DNA from: Dyadobacter sp. Leaf189
GTDB taxonomy: Bacteria > Bacteroidota > Bacteroidia > Cytophagales > Spirosomataceae
NCBI RefSeq assembly: GCF_001424405.1
Contig: NZ_LMPS01000004.1
Location: 1,050,537-1,114,536 of the forward strand
Length of the DNA stretch: 64,000 bases
Reading direction: 5' to 3'
Shown here: positions 50,850 to 60,368 of the stretch, piece after piece
Layout of the letters: every line of letters starts with the position of its first letter
Position numbering within the stretch: position 1 is the stretch's first letter
Notes under the pieces: model-generated
What the model was told of the DNA's origin: nothing
The model's database searches: none
Seen by the model: only the letters and a program-made list of their open reading frames with translations
Translations under genes and position numbers: made by a program

Positions 50850-51479
50850 ATGCCGCTCGTTCATTCCGAGATGATCGAAGAAACCTGTACACTGCTGCTG
50901 TGGAAGTTAACGGAAACTGAATCAGAGTTAAGAGAAAATCTGGGTACCCGCTTCAATATCGAAGAGTTAAACAACATTTCACACCCTCAGAAAATCAGGG
51001 AATGGCTGGCTAGCCGCATGCTCATCAAAACCCTTGCGGAAAGGTTTGGCATTGCCTATGTAGGTCTGCACAAGGACGAACACGGAAAAGCTTTTCTGAT
51101 CGACAACGAATCCCATATCTCCATTACACATACATTTGAATTTGTGGCAGTAGCAATTAACCCGCTTGCCGCAGTGGGCATTGATATGGAAAAAAGTGAC
51201 GCAAAGTTGCAGCGGACTGCCAATAAGTACCTCTCTCCCGAAGAATTTGACCACGCAGAAAACGACATTTCGCGCCTCAGCATTTACTGGTGCGCGAAAG
51301 AGGCGCTTTATAAAATGTATGGAAAGAAAAAGATCAGTTTTAAAGAAGCGATCCGCATTCAGCCATTCTCCGTTGGACAGGTACTGACAGAAGGAAAACT
51401 GACAGACGAAGACAAAATTGTAAAGTCCAGAATTCACATCAGGTGGTTTGACGGGCATTGCCTGGCCGTCGCACTCTGA
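50850..51479 (+). CDS. 4'-phosphopantetheinyl transferase
   Basis: The 209-residue Sfp-type protein has the conserved HISITHTFEFVAVAI, then VGIDMEKSDAKLQRTANKYLSPEEF with the Mg2+-binding Asp and Glu, and IYWCAKEALYKMYGKKKISF with the WxxKEA core. It transfers the phosphopantetheine arm from CoA to acyl or peptidyl carrier proteins. Whether it serves AcpP or secondary-metabolite carriers is open; no carrier gene is near. Its TGA stop touches the stop of the convergent SirB1-like gene without a gap. Confidence 0.93.
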   Translation: MPLVHSEMIEETCTLLLWKLTETESELRENLGTRFNIEELNNISHPQKIREWLASRMLIKTLAERFGIAYVGLHKDEHGKAFLIDNESHISITHTFEFVAVAINPLAAVGIDMEKSDAKLQRTANKYLSPEEFDHAENDISRLSIYWCAKEALYKMYGKKKISFKEAIRIQPFSVGQVLTEGKLTDEDKIVKSRIHIRWFDGHCLAVAL

Positions 51480-52328
51480 TCAGTTATCTTCCGGCTCGTC
51501 GAGTGTTGACTTCAATATCTTTTCGATCTCCTGCATTTTATCCTGCTCGCTTGTTTTTTCATAAGACAAGATCAGGTTTCGCAACACGCGCTGCACAATT
51601 TCAAGATTGGTGCAGGGCTGATAAAAGATCTCCTTTGATTTGATATTCAGCTGGGCGATATAATGATCGATATCCGTTTTGGAAAAAATGATCCCGCGGT
51701 TAAATACATTGATATAGAACTGGGTCTGGTCGCTCTTATACGTCAGCACGAAAAGGTTCGGAAGATTAACCCCGTACACCGGCATTCCCAGCTTTCTTGC
51801 GACCAGCAGGTAAATCACACACAAAGTAATAGGGTTACCGCGGCGGCTTTCCAGTACTACATTGACCATTGAGTTGGAAGGCGAATGGAAGTTCTTGGTA
51901 TTCGCCGCAAAGTTCATCACTCCGAAAAACAGGCTGTTAATGCGTTTGATCTGGTCTACCGCATTCATTTCTTCCTGAAACTGGATCCAGATATCGTAAT
52001 AAAGCTGCTCGATAGTGGTTTTCAGCTTTTCTATGGAGAGGTCGGGATAATGGTAGGTTGCGATGATCCACATTCCTTCCAGCAAATCCAGGCCGCCGCC
52101 GTTTTTCCATGCTTGCAGCCGCTCGATCATAATGCTGAGCTGCAGTTCGTGGATCAGTTCTTCTATTTTTCTTTGCACGTGGGGATTAAAGCTTTCTTCC
52201 CATTCTGTTTCTAAAAACGGGATCACACTTCCTCCCAGTGACAGGATTTTACCCTCAACATGCTGGCTCACTTCATGATCTTCGTCATCAAGTAAGGATA
52301 TCAGTGCCTTTATTTCTCTCTGGTTCAT
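51480..52328 (-). CDS. SirB1/transglutaminase-like protein
   Basis: The start at ATG 52328 (MNQREIKALISLLDDEDHEV) fits; the longer frame to 52439 covers a promoter region. The protein of about 282 residues has an N-terminal HEAT-like helical part to residue 75 and a SirB1-type transglutaminase-like core: LESRRGNPITLCVIYLLVARKLGMPVYGVNLPNLFVL contains the conserved RxGNPxxL and the (P)GH-like region, though the catalytic Cys-His-Asp appears incomplete (Cys in TLCVIY kept; NLPNLFVL in place of PGHF). This group is probably non-catalytic. Function is unknown. Confidence 0.8.
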   Translation of the reverse strand: MNQREIKALISLLDDEDHEVSQHVEGKILSLGGSVIPFLETEWEESFNPHVQRKIEELIHELQLSIMIERLQAWKNGGGLDLLEGMWIIATYHYPDLSIEKLKTTIEQLYYDIWIQFQEEMNAVDQIKRINSLFFGVMNFAANTKNFHSPSNSMVNVVLESRRGNPITLCVIYLLVARKLGMPVYGVNLPNLFVLTYKSDQTQFYINVFNRGIIFSKTDIDHYIAQLNIKSKEIFYQPCTNLEIVQRVLRNLILSYEKTSEQDKMQEIEKILKSTLDEPEDN

Positions 52329-52399
52329 TTTCCTCAAATCTGCATTTAACAACCAACGGATAAATAAAAACATTTTTTTTTTATAGAAGCCAAATTTTC

Positions 52400-52407
52400 T
52401 ACTTTTG
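52400..52407 (+). promoter_or_regulatory. -7 type promoter box upstream of the galE-rfbB-rfbA block
   Basis: TACTTTTG fits TANNTTTG and faces galE. It would give a leader of about 130 bases. No convincing -33 box was seen, only a T-rich stretch, so the call is tentative. Confidence 0.35.
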
Positions 52408-52541
52408 CCCGGGAAAAAAAAGCACTCCCAGATAATCACTTTAAGTTGTTATCATACCCTGAATTCTGTTTTATTGCATACTTAAAGGCGTTTTTTACAA
52501 GCAGCTACATCAGCGATAATCATTAAAATTAGATTTTGGGC

Positions 52542-53558
52542 ATGAAAATTCTCGTTACCGGAGGAGCCGGATTTATAGGTTCCCACACTGTTGTAGAGTT
52601 GGATAGAGCAGGTTTCGAACCGGTCATTGTAGACAACCTTTATAACTCAAACAGGGGTGTTCTGGAGGGGATCAAAAAGATTACAGGCAAGGATTTTCCA
52701 TTCTACGAAATCGACTGTAACAATGCAGACCAGATCCGCGACCTCTTTGCCAAAGAGCAGTTTGACGGGGTCATTCACTTCGCAGCTTACAAAGCGGTAG
52801 GCGAGTCGGTTGAAAAGCCATTAAACTACTACGAGAATAACATTATCTCGCTTCTGGTTCTTTTGCGTGCCATGCAGGAGTTCAATGTCCCGAATTTTGT
52901 TTTCTCCTCTTCTTGTACGGTGTACGGGCAGCCTGACGCGATACCGGTTACCGAAAATACACCACGAAAGCCCGCTAATTCACCTTACGGAAATACAAAA
53001 GCGATCGGTGAAGACATCATCCGCGATCATACCTATTCCAAGCCGGGCATCAAAGCCATTTCGCTCAGATACTTTAACCCGATCGGTGCCCACGAATCTG
53101 CGCTGATTGGCGAGTTGCCAAATGGAGTACCGAGCAATCTTGTTCCTTTCATTACGCAAACAGCAGCTGGTCTCCGCAAATCTCTGACTGTATTTGGCAG
53201 TGATTATGACACGTCAGACGGAACTTGTATCCGGGATTTCATTCATGTGGTTGACCTTGCCAAAGCGCATGTAAAAGCGCTGGAACTGCTGGGGAAAGAA
53301 AAAGAAGCCAACTACTACGATGTATTCAATGTAGGCACCGGCGAAGGCTACACCGTTTTACAGCTGATCAACACTTTTGAAGAAGTGAATGGTGTGAAAT
53401 TAAATTATACGATAGGGCCGCGTCGTGAGGGAGATGTGGAGAAGATTTACGCGCAGTCGGACAAAGTCAATAATATAATGAAGTGGAATGCTGAAAAATC
53501 CATAGCAGACGCCTTGCGCGATGCATGGAATTGGCAACTAAAAATATCAGCTCAATAA
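52542..53558 (+). CDS. galE: UDP-glucose 4-epimerase
   Basis: The ATG at 52542 (MKILVTGGAGFIGSHTVVEL) is preferred over TTG 52536. The roughly 338-residue extended SDR has the NAD+ loop TGGAGFIGSH, then VIHFAAYKAVGESVEKPLNYYENN, the catalytic Ser-Ser-Cys loop FSSSCTVYGQP, and Tyr-Lys in SPYGNTKAIGE. RYFNPIGAHESALIGELPNGVP and the C-terminal YDVFNVGTGEGYTVLQLI fit GalE. It converts UDP-glucose and UDP-galactose for glycan synthesis. rfbB begins directly after its stop, so both are co-transcribed. Confidence 0.95.
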   Translation: MKILVTGGAGFIGSHTVVELDRAGFEPVIVDNLYNSNRGVLEGIKKITGKDFPFYEIDCNNADQIRDLFAKEQFDGVIHFAAYKAVGESVEKPLNYYENNIISLLVLLRAMQEFNVPNFVFSSSCTVYGQPDAIPVTENTPRKPANSPYGNTKAIGEDIIRDHTYSKPGIKAISLRYFNPIGAHESALIGELPNGVPSNLVPFITQTAAGLRKSLTVFGSDYDTSDGTCIRDFIHVVDLAKAHVKALELLGKEKEANYYDVFNVGTGEGYTVLQLINTFEEVNGVKLNYTIGPRREGDVEKIYAQSDKVNNIMKWNAEKSIADALRDAWNWQLKISAQ

Positions 53559-54614
53559 ATGAAAAAAATTCTGATCACCGGCGGTGCCGGTTTTATTGGT
53601 TCACATGTAGTGCGCCGCTTTGTAACTTCCCATCCTGATTACCACATTTTCAACCTGGATGCACTCACTTACGCAGGTAACCTTGAAAACCTGCGCGACG
53701 TTGAAAACGCACCTAATTATACATTTGTAAAAGGCGATATCGTGGACGCTGCGTTCATTGAGAAGCTTTTTACCGAACATAACTTTTATGGTGTTGTCCA
53801 CCTGGCAGCCGAAAGTCACGTCGACCGATCCATTTCAGATCCTATGTCATTTGTAATGACGAATGTGGTCGGGACCGTAAACCTGCTGAACTCGGCAAAA
53901 AGTGCGTGGAAAGAAGATCTTCAAAACCACCGTTTTTACCACGTTTCAACTGATGAAGTTTATGGTGAGCTGCACGATCCGGGTACTTTCTTTCTGGAAA
54001 CAACCAAATATGATCCCCGGTCTCCCTACTCGGCCTCCAAAGCATCTTCTGATCACTTTGTAAGAGCATATCACAACACTTATAAGTTACCTGTTGTGAT
54101 TTCCAACTGCTCTAACAACTACGGCCCAAACCACTTTCCTGAGAAGCTGATTCCTTTGATGATCCACAATATCATCCAGAAAAAACCGCTTCCGGTTTAT
54201 GGAAAAGGCGAAAACATCCGTGACTGGCTTTTTGTAGAAGACCACGCCAGAGCAATCGATGTGATTTTCCACGATGGTGCAAATGGCGAAACGTACAATA
54301 TCGGTGGGCACAATGAATGGAAAAACATTGACCTGGTAATGCTGCTTTGCTCCATTATGGACAAAAAGCTTGGCCGCGAAGAAGGCGAAACTGCACAGCT
54401 GATCACCTATGTGACTGACCGTGCCGGCCACGACCTGCGCTATGCGATCGACGCAACCAAGCTTTCTAATGAGCTGGGCTGGAAACCATCCCTGCAATTT
54501 GCCGAAGGTCTTGAAAAAACAGTAGACTGGTACCTCAACAATCAGGAGTGGCTTAATAACGTTACTTCCGGGACATACCAGAAATACTACGACGGAATGT
54601 ATTCGGAAAGATAA
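53559..54614 (+). CDS. rfbB: dTDP-glucose 4,6-dehydratase
   Basis: The 351-residue extended SDR begins MKKILITGGAGFIGSHVVRRF and has VVHLAAESHVDRSISDP, HVSTDEVYGEL with catalytic Asp-Glu, and SPYSASKASSDHFVRAYHNTY with Tyr and Lys. NYGPNHFPEKLIPLMIHNII and VTDRAGHDLRYAIDATK are diagnostic of RfbB/RmlB, which makes dTDP-4-keto-6-deoxyglucose. It follows galE without a gap and precedes rfbA by 42 bases. rfbC and rfbD are absent here. Confidence 0.95.
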   Translation: MKKILITGGAGFIGSHVVRRFVTSHPDYHIFNLDALTYAGNLENLRDVENAPNYTFVKGDIVDAAFIEKLFTEHNFYGVVHLAAESHVDRSISDPMSFVMTNVVGTVNLLNSAKSAWKEDLQNHRFYHVSTDEVYGELHDPGTFFLETTKYDPRSPYSASKASSDHFVRAYHNTYKLPVVISNCSNNYGPNHFPEKLIPLMIHNIIQKKPLPVYGKGENIRDWLFVEDHARAIDVIFHDGANGETYNIGGHNEWKNIDLVMLLCSIMDKKLGREEGETAQLITYVTDRAGHDLRYAIDATKLSNELGWKPSLQFAEGLEKTVDWYLNNQEWLNNVTSGTYQKYYDGMYSER

Positions 54615-54656
54615 TTCCGGATAGTAGGTCGCTCACCCCAAAAAAGAACTCACTTT

Positions 54657-55523
54657 ATGAAAGGCATTATATTGGCCGGAGGCTCCGGAACCAGGTTGCA
54701 CCCTTTGACATTGGCAGTAAGTAAGCAGCTTATGCCCGTTTACGACAAACCAATGATCTACTATCCGCTGTCTATTCTCATGCTGGCGGGCATTCGCGAG
54801 ATACTGATTATTTCTACGCCTCACGACCTGCCTCACTTTGAAAAGCTCCTGGGAGACGGCAGCAGGCTGGGTTGCCAGTTCAGTTATGCTGTGCAGCCAA
54901 GCCCGGACGGATTGGCACAGGCATTTATCATCGGAGAAGAGTTTATCGGAAATGAGAAAGTAGCATTGATCCTGGGAGATAACATTTTCTACGGATCAGG
55001 CTTATCGCAGCTTTTACAATCCAATAACGATCCAGAGGGTGGCGTAATCTTCGCATACCAGGTACATGATCCTGAGCGTTACGGAGTTGTAGAGTTTGAC
55101 AAATCCAACAATGTTCTTTCGATAGAAGAGAAACCGACTACACCCAAGTCAAACTATGCAGTTCCAGGGTTGTATTTTTACGATAATGACGTTGTTGAAA
55201 TCGCGAAAACAATCCCGCCTTCACCAAGGGGTGAACTGGAAATTACCGACGTTAACCGGGTATATCTGGAACGCGGCAAACTCAAAGTAGGCGTACTCAA
55301 CCGTGGAACAGCCTGGCTCGACACTGGTACCTTCCAGTCGCTGATGCAGGCCGGACAGTTTGTACAGGTGATAGAAGAACGCCAGGGTTTAAAGGTAGGC
55401 TGCATTGAGGAGATCGCTTACAGAATGGGCTTTATTACAGCAGACCAGTTACGTGAAATCGCCAAGCCTCTCGTAAAAAGCGGCTACGGAACCTATCTTG
55501 AACGCATTGTAGCCAACGGCTGA
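54657..55523 (+). CDS. rfbA: Glucose-1-phosphate thymidylyltransferase
   Basis: The 288-residue protein begins [20 protein letters not shown], the nucleotide-binding signature, followed by [44 protein letters not shown] with the metal-binding Asp and [14 protein letters not shown]. It couples dTTP and glucose 1-phosphate to dTDP-glucose, the substrate of RfbB. Length is normal. It closes the nucleotide-sugar block. An O-methyltransferase gene follows 30 bases later, so the transcript may continue. Confidence 0.95.
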   Translation: MKGIILAGGSGTRLHPLTLAVSKQLMPVYDKPMIYYPLSILMLAGIREILIISTPHDLPHFEKLLGDGSRLGCQFSYAVQPSPDGLAQAFIIGEEFIGNEKVALILGDNIFYGSGLSQLLQSNNDPEGGVIFAYQVHDPERYGVVEFDKSNNVLSIEEKPTTPKSNYAVPGLYFYDNDVVEIAKTIPPSPRGELEITDVNRVYLERGKLKVGVLNRGTAWLDTGTFQSLMQAGQFVQVIEERQGLKVGCIEEIAYRMGFITADQLREIAKPLVKSGYGTYLERIVANG

Positions 55524-55553
55524 GCCGGCGGCTCTTTTGTCCGGATTATTTAA

Positions 55554-56195
55554 ATGAAGTTTTTGGCAGAGGAAATAGAGGAGTATTCCGTAGAGCACAC
55601 GGAAAATGAGAGTGAGTTGCTGAAGTCTTTGAACAGGGAGACCCACGCTAACATTCTCAGTCCACGTATGCTTTCCGGGCATTTACAGGGCAGGTTTTTG
55701 TCAATGATTTCAAAGATGATAAGACCTGACAAGATCCTGGAAATCGGGACTTACACCGGCTACTCTGCATTGTGCCTTTGCGAAGGATTGAATCCAGGCG
55801 GGCAATTAGTTACTATCGATATCAACGAAGAGCTTGAAACTTTTACCCGCAGTTTCTTTGAACGCTCTTCGTATTCCTCCTCCATCAAATATAAAATTGG
55901 CAATGCCCTCGATCTGATCCCGGATCTCGAAGACACCTTCGACCTGGTTTTCATCGATGCGGACAAAATCAATTATTCTTCTTATTTTAAGCTTTGTCTT
56001 GAAAAGGTAAGAAAAGGCGGTTTCATCATCGCCGATAATGTACTCTGGAGTGGCAAAGTCATTCAGGAAGGCATTAAGCTGGACAAAGACACCAAAGCGT
56101 TGCTGGATTTCAACCGTATGGTTCACGAGGATAGCCGCGTTTCCAATGTGCTGCTGCCAATCCGCGACGGATTAATGATACTTCAAAAAAATTAA
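55554..56195 (+). CDS. Catechol-type O-methyltransferase family protein
   Basis: The 213-residue class I methyltransferase is of the metal-dependent OMT family (COMT-like). MLSGHLQGRFLSMISKMIRPDKILEIGTYTGYSALCLCEGL contains motif I; TIDINEELE is motif II; DLVFIDADKINYSSYFKL the Asp-dependent metal and substrate site; GGFIIADNVLWSGKV the second metal site. Substrates are usually small catechols or related phenols. The position behind rfbA may reflect transcription rather than a common pathway. Confidence 0.92.
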   Translation: MKFLAEEIEEYSVEHTENESELLKSLNRETHANILSPRMLSGHLQGRFLSMISKMIRPDKILEIGTYTGYSALCLCEGLNPGGQLVTIDINEELETFTRSFFERSSYSSSIKYKIGNALDLIPDLEDTFDLVFIDADKINYSSYFKLCLEKVRKGGFIIADNVLWSGKVIQEGIKLDKDTKALLDFNRMVHEDSRVSNVLLPIRDGLMILQKN

Positions 56196-56228
56196 GCACA
56201 CAATCAGTAAGTCAAGTACCACTATTTT

Positions 56229-58727
56229 ATGGCCAGAACTTTCATTAAAAACATCAAGTACCTTGCAGTTGCGTGGATTTTGTCGCTTGTAACAGTTAGT
56301 CAGTCTTTATCGCAAACTCCCGAGATACCTGCAAGTGTGTCTTTCGGAGGAATTACGGTGAAGTTTGACAGAGGCGCCCAAAACCTGATCGAAGAGGACG
56401 TAAAAAGCCTGATGTCAAATAAGAAGTTCTGGGAAGAGAAAATGGACAGAGCTATTCTTCATTTTCCCATTGTAGAGGGTATTTTGATGGACGAGGAAGT
56501 GCCCATTGATTTCAAATACCTTGCGGTACAGGAAAGCTCGTTTCGCCCTGATGTGGTCTCTACCTCAAATGCAGTGGGTTACTGGCAGTTCAAACCTGAA
56601 ACAGCGCGCGGGCTGAACCTCCGGGTTGATGATAAAGTTGATGAGCGAAAGAACATCAGTTCTTCTACGCACGCCGCTGCCTGGTATTTAAAGAAGAATA
56701 ACCAGCAGTTCAACAACTGGGTAACTACATTGTACTCTTATTACCTGGGAGCAGGCGGTGTGAAAAAGATTGTCCCTGCCAGCTGGGCTTATGCACGTGA
56801 AGTGACGCTTACAGCCAAAACAGACCGGTACATGCTCCGATTTTTTGCACATAAAATTGCGTTGGAAGCGGGTATAGAAAGGTACAAGTCGCCGAATGCA
56901 TTTGTTCTAATCGAGTCAGATCTTGGAAAAGGCAAGTCGCTGGATCAGATTGCAAGTTCGCTCGGTATCCCGGCCGCAGAGCTGAAAAATTATAACCGCT
57001 GGCTTGTAGACGACGAGATTCCATCTGACAGGGAATATCTCGTAACGATTCCTGTACCGGTGGCGCAAGTTGCAGAAGTACGGGAAAAATTGTCGTTGCC
57101 GCCACAGCAAACTACCGTAGCTTCTGTTTACGAAGATTCGGGTTACCCGGTTCTAAGGAAAACCTCCCCACCCTCCCAAAGTCCTGCATTGTACGAAATC
57201 AATGGCCTGAAAGGGATCGAAGCGACACCGGGTGCAAAGCCTAAAACACTAGCCAAGGCGGGCGGGCTCAGAGCTCCTAAATTCATGAAATACAATGATA
57301 TGCTGGCAGAAATGCCGCTTGTTCCAGGACAAGTATATTATTTATCAAGAAAGCATAAGAAAGCCTCTACCCCATTCCACACCGCGCGGCCTGGCGATAC
57401 CTGGCATAGTGTATCGCAACAATATGGTGTGCGCCTTGTCAACCTTTTAAAATATAACCGCACTACCAGCCGGAACTATCCGATTCAGACAGGACAGGTT
57501 TTGTTCCTGGACAAAAAGCGTCCGAAGAAACAACCAATCGAGATCATCGCGCCTCCTCAAACCACACCTCCTGCTGCGAAAGATCCGGTAATCGCTGTTG
57601 TACCTGAAAAAACACCGGTAACTGCTGCCAATACCATTCCTGACAAACCATCGGGCAGAAAGAAATATACACCAGTATTGGTTGAGAAAACAGAAACTGG
57701 CGCTCCTGCTGAGACAAAGTCTCCTGAACCAGCTACACCTGCTGCTTCGGCCGCAGCACCTGTGACAGCTCCTCCGGTAACAGCATCTAGTTCGGTACCT
57801 AAAACCGGTGCCGTAGATCCTGCTTCGAAGCAACCTGTAATGCAGGAATCTGACGACAGGGTTGTGATCATCACACAGGACAATGCAGATACGTCATTTA
57901 AATCTACGGAGGAGCAACGCCCGATTGCAAAAGCAGATGGTCCGTCGAAGGTAATTACACCAAATGAAACGAGATCAACAGCTTCCACTTCTGTATATGC
58001 GCGTCAGAGAGCTGCGGCAGAAGAACGCGCGGCAAAGGAGAATGCAGCAAAAGAAGTTTCAACAGACGCTGGTACCAGCGCTGCTACCACGCATACAGTA
58101 GTGTCAGGCGATACCTATTTTGGCATTGCGAGCAAATACAATCTCTCGCTACGCGAGCTTCTGGATCTTAATAACAGAGGAGCTCAGGCCAGACTGGTTG
58201 TGGGTCAAAAGTTGATCGTTAGCAAAGCAGGCAAGGAAAATGCAGCTGCACCTGTAGTTGAAAAAACAACTCCTGAGAAAACGGCACCTGAAAGAATTGC
58301 TGTAACACGCAGTGAGCCTGCTGCCACTTTCAAGACTCCCGAGGAAATCAAGCAAGAGACCAGACTGACAGCTGATCCAAATGCCGAATTCCACGTTGTT
58401 CAGGGTGGACAAACCTATTACAGCATTTCAAAAGCTTATAATCTGACTATTAAGGATCTTTTTGAAATAAATAACCTGAGCAATTCGGATCGCCTGAAAG
58501 TGGGCCAGCGGCTGCGTGTAAGACGCGATGCAGGCAATCCTTCGGACAATGAAGCTGTTAACCAGGCAATCAGTGGCGGTGTACAGACGCACATTGTTGC
58601 CGCCGGTGAAACACTTTTCCGCATTGCACAAACCTATCGCACTTCCATTGAAGAACTTAAGAGAGTAAACAATATTTCAGGAAATAGCGTTATGGTGGGA
58701 CAAAAACTTAAAATACCTCAGCAGTAG
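56229..58727 (+). CDS. Exported lytic transglycosylase with four LysM repeats (MltD-like)
   Basis: The 832-residue protein has a signal peptide ending near residue 29 (SLSQTPEIP). The SLT domain covers about residues 75-220, with catalytic Glu102 in [11 protein letters not shown], then [19 protein letters not shown] and [13 protein letters not shown] LysM-like segment follows near 236-275 and four clear LysM repeats at about 383-428, 621-664, 721-765 and 788-832 (each starting H-x-V/A-x-x-G-D/E/Q-T). Linkers of 440-615 are Pro, Ala and Thr rich. The fold cleaves peptidoglycan while LysM units bind it. Lipobox is absent, so it is probably free in the periplasm. Confidence 0.9.
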   Translation: MARTFIKNIKYLAVAWILSLVTVSQSLSQTPEIPASVSFGGITVKFDRGAQNLIEEDVKSLMSNKKFWEEKMDRAILHFPIVEGILMDEEVPIDFKYLAVQESSFRPDVVSTSNAVGYWQFKPETARGLNLRVDDKVDERKNISSSTHAAAWYLKKNNQQFNNWVTTLYSYYLGAGGVKKIVPASWAYAREVTLTAKTDRYMLRFFAHKIALEAGIERYKSPNAFVLIESDLGKGKSLDQIASSLGIPAAELKNYNRWLVDDEIPSDREYLVTIPVPVAQVAEVREKLSLPPQQTTVASVYEDSGYPVLRKTSPPSQSPALYEINGLKGIEATPGAKPKTLAKAGGLRAPKFMKYNDMLAEMPLVPGQVYYLSRKHKKASTPFHTARPGDTWHSVSQQYGVRLVNLLKYNRTTSRNYPIQTGQVLFLDKKRPKKQPIEIIAPPQTTPPAAKDPVIAVVPEKTPVTAANTIPDKPSGRKKYTPVLVEKTETGAPAETKSPEPATPAASAAAPVTAPPVTASSSVPKTGAVDPASKQPVMQESDDRVVIITQDNADTSFKSTEEQRPIAKADGPSKVITPNETRSTASTSVYARQRAAAEERAAKENAAKEVSTDAGTSAATTHTVVSGDTYFGIASKYNLSLRELLDLNNRGAQARLVVGQKLIVSKAGKENAAAPVVEKTTPEKTAPERIAVTRSEPAATFKTPEEIKQETRLTADPNAEFHVVQGGQTYYSISKAYNLTIKDLFEINNLSNSDRLKVGQRLRVRRDAGNPSDNEAVNQAISGGVQTHIVAAGETLFRIAQTYRTSIEELKRVNNISGNSVMVGQKLKIPQQ

Positions 58728-58737
58728 AAGAGAACCC

Positions 58738-59328
58738 ATGATTTTAATTGACCATACCTGTATCAGTGACGATATCGAAGACCAGCTATTTGTCTGCAAC
58801 CTGGACAAATGTAAAGGTGCTTGCTGTGTAGAAGGAGATTCAGGTGCGCCGCTTGACGAAGAGGAAGTAGCCATTCTCGACGAAATATATCCGATGGTAG
58901 AACCTTACCTGACTGAATCAGGTAAAAAGGCCATTGCCGAACAAGGAACTTCAACCAAAGACTGGGATGGAGACTTTGTAACTCCGATAATCGATGGGAA
59001 AGAATGTGCTTACGCCATTTATGATGAAAATAACATTCTTAAATGCGGTATTGAAGCAGCTTACCTAGACGGCAAGATCAGCTATAAAAAACCGATTTCC
59101 TGCCATCTGTACCCTATTCGTGTTACAAAATACGATGAATTTCACGCATTGAACTACGATCGCTGGTCTATATGCAGCCCTGCTTGCGACTTTGGCAAAC
59201 AGCTTGGCGTACCTGTCTATAAATTCCTGAAAGAGCCGCTGATCCGTGCTTATGGTACACAATGGTATGATCAGCTGACTCACGAGATAGGCGAGCGTGA
59301 AGAGGCAAGAGCCAATGAAAAAAGATAA
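58738..59328 (+). CDS. DUF3109 cysteine-rich protein
   Basis: The 196-residue protein begins [34 protein letters not shown]. The CxxxxCKGACC cluster plus later Cys residues ([34 protein letters not shown]) resemble YkgJ/DUF3109 proteins, thought to bind zinc or an iron-sulfur cluster. It is found across Bacteroidota without known function. The next gene, coding for an alkyltransferase-like protein, starts 14 bases inside its end, so the two are translationally linked. It is also 10 bases downstream of the transglycosylase gene. Confidence 0.85.
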   Translation: MILIDHTCISDDIEDQLFVCNLDKCKGACCVEGDSGAPLDEEEVAILDEIYPMVEPYLTESGKKAIAEQGTSTKDWDGDFVTPIIDGKECAYAIYDENNILKCGIEAAYLDGKISYKKPISCHLYPIRVTKYDEFHALNYDRWSICSPACDFGKQLGVPVYKFLKEPLIRAYGTQWYDQLTHEIGEREEARANEKR

Positions 59329-59647
59329 TTCGTTTTTCAACGACGTATATGATGTAGTCCGGCAGATACCAGCCGGCCGCGCAACTTCTTACGGCGCGAT
59401 AGCCAAATACCTGGGAAACAATCGTGGCGCGAGAATGGTGGGCTGGGCAATGGGCAACAGCTATACACGTGAAGGTATTCCTGCCCACAGAGTTGTCAAC
59501 AGCCAGGGGGAGCTTACCGCCGCGGCACTTTTCGAAACCCCCACTACCATGCAGGAATTGCTGGAAAGCGAGGGCGTGATTGTCAGGAACAATAAGATTC
59601 AGAACTGGAAAACCTGCTTCTGGGACCCGGAAAAAGAACTATCATAA
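59315..59647 (+). CDS. Alkyltransferase-like protein (MGMT family, Cys replaced)
   Basis: ATG 59315 ([21 protein letters not shown]) is chosen over GTG 59297. The 110-residue protein has the DNA-binding part of O6-alkylguanine-DNA alkyltransferase: [30 protein letters not shown], with helix-turn-helix and the arginine finger, followed by [11 protein letters not shown]. The catalytic PCHR motif is PAHR here, so it cannot accept an alkyl group. Such ATL proteins bind alkylated guanine and hand the lesion to nucleotide excision repair. The gene overlaps the DUF3109 end by 14 bases. Confidence 0.9.
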   Translation: MKKDNSFFNDVYDVVRQIPAGRATSYGAIAKYLGNNRGARMVGWAMGNSYTREGIPAHRVVNSQGELTAAALFETPTTMQELLESEGVIVRNNKIQNWKTCFWDPEKELS

Positions 59648-59688
59648 ACAAACAATCCCGGCCAAGGCCGGGATTGTTTGTTTATGAT
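59641..59688. terminator. Perfect bidirectional hairpin between convergent genes
   Basis: A 23-base-pair perfect stem around an AA centre (arms 59641-59663 and 59666-59688) covers the stop codon of the alkyltransferase-like gene. It lies 15 bases from the stop of the convergent secreted protein. The central part is GC-rich and the outer part T/A-rich, as in bidirectional terminators. Confidence 0.85.
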
Positions 59689-59702
59689 GAACCTTACTAA
59701 AC

Positions 59703-60098
59703 CTATTGTAATGAAATCAGCTTTTCGCTGGTACTTTCAATCTGAACTTCTTTGACCAATTTGTTATTCTTGTTGTGCATTTCGAAGTAGTAAGTTCCGT
59801 CTCCCATTTCGTCCAGGTTGAATACGCGGCGGTATTTGGAACCTTTGTCATTGAAAACTTCTGAGTAATACACATTCCCTGCTTTATCCCTTACAATCAC
59901 TTTTACCTTGTCGTCGGTACCTTTATTGACAGATAGTCTGACTTTGTTGGTATCCGAAATCTTGTAAAGACTTGCGTCGAATGCTACTGCTTTTGCTTCT
60001 TTGTCTTCTGTGTTTTTCTTTTTGTCAGTTGTGAAAGAAGCGAGTGACAAAGTGAGCGCCAATGCGCAGAACAGGTTTGAAATGTTTGAGATTTTCAT
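59703..60098 (-). CDS. Small secreted beta-sandwich protein of unknown function
   Basis: The 131-residue protein has a signal peptide (MKISNISNLFCALALTLSLASF). The mature part is highly charged (TTDKKKNTEDKEAKAV) and then beta-rich: VRLSVNKGTDDKVKVIVRDKAGNVYYSEVFNDKG and DEMGDGTYYFEMHNKNNKLVKEVQI. The GxYxF element resembles type IX sorting or DUF3244-like Ig folds in this phylum, but it lacks the terminal lysine pattern. A paired ATTTAGAG/CTCTAAAT hairpin sits just upstream. Function is unknown. Confidence 0.6.
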   Translation of the reverse strand: MKISNISNLFCALALTLSLASFTTDKKKNTEDKEAKAVAFDASLYKISDTNKVRLSVNKGTDDKVKVIVRDKAGNVYYSEVFNDKGSKYRRVFNLDEMGDGTYYFEMHNKNNKLVKEVQIESTSEKLISLQ

Positions 60099-60368
60099 GG
60101 CTAATAGCTATTTAGAGTTTGACCGCATGCACTTGCATGGTTGATCTCTAAATAAAAAAGGACGTGCCACATTCGCCTTTTTACAAATTCCACATACAAA
60201 ATTTGATCTATAAGTATCTGATTTTCAATCCGCTATAATATTAATCTTGGTCTTCCATTTCCAAAACCAGCCCGCAAGAAGTTGTTCAGAACCGAACATT
60301 CGACCTTGAAAGCGAACATTTAAAATGTTACAGCAATATGCGGTTTTATTTTGCATGCGTAAGCAGAC
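60099..60368. other. 270-base gap between two minus-strand genes
   Basis: No gene is visible. ATTTAGAG at 60110-60117 pairs with CTCTAAAT at 60146-60153 around an imperfectly paired core containing two CATG words, giving a stem-loop in the leader of the secreted protein gene. The rest is AT-rich and holds its promoter, which I cannot place. Confidence 0.35.
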
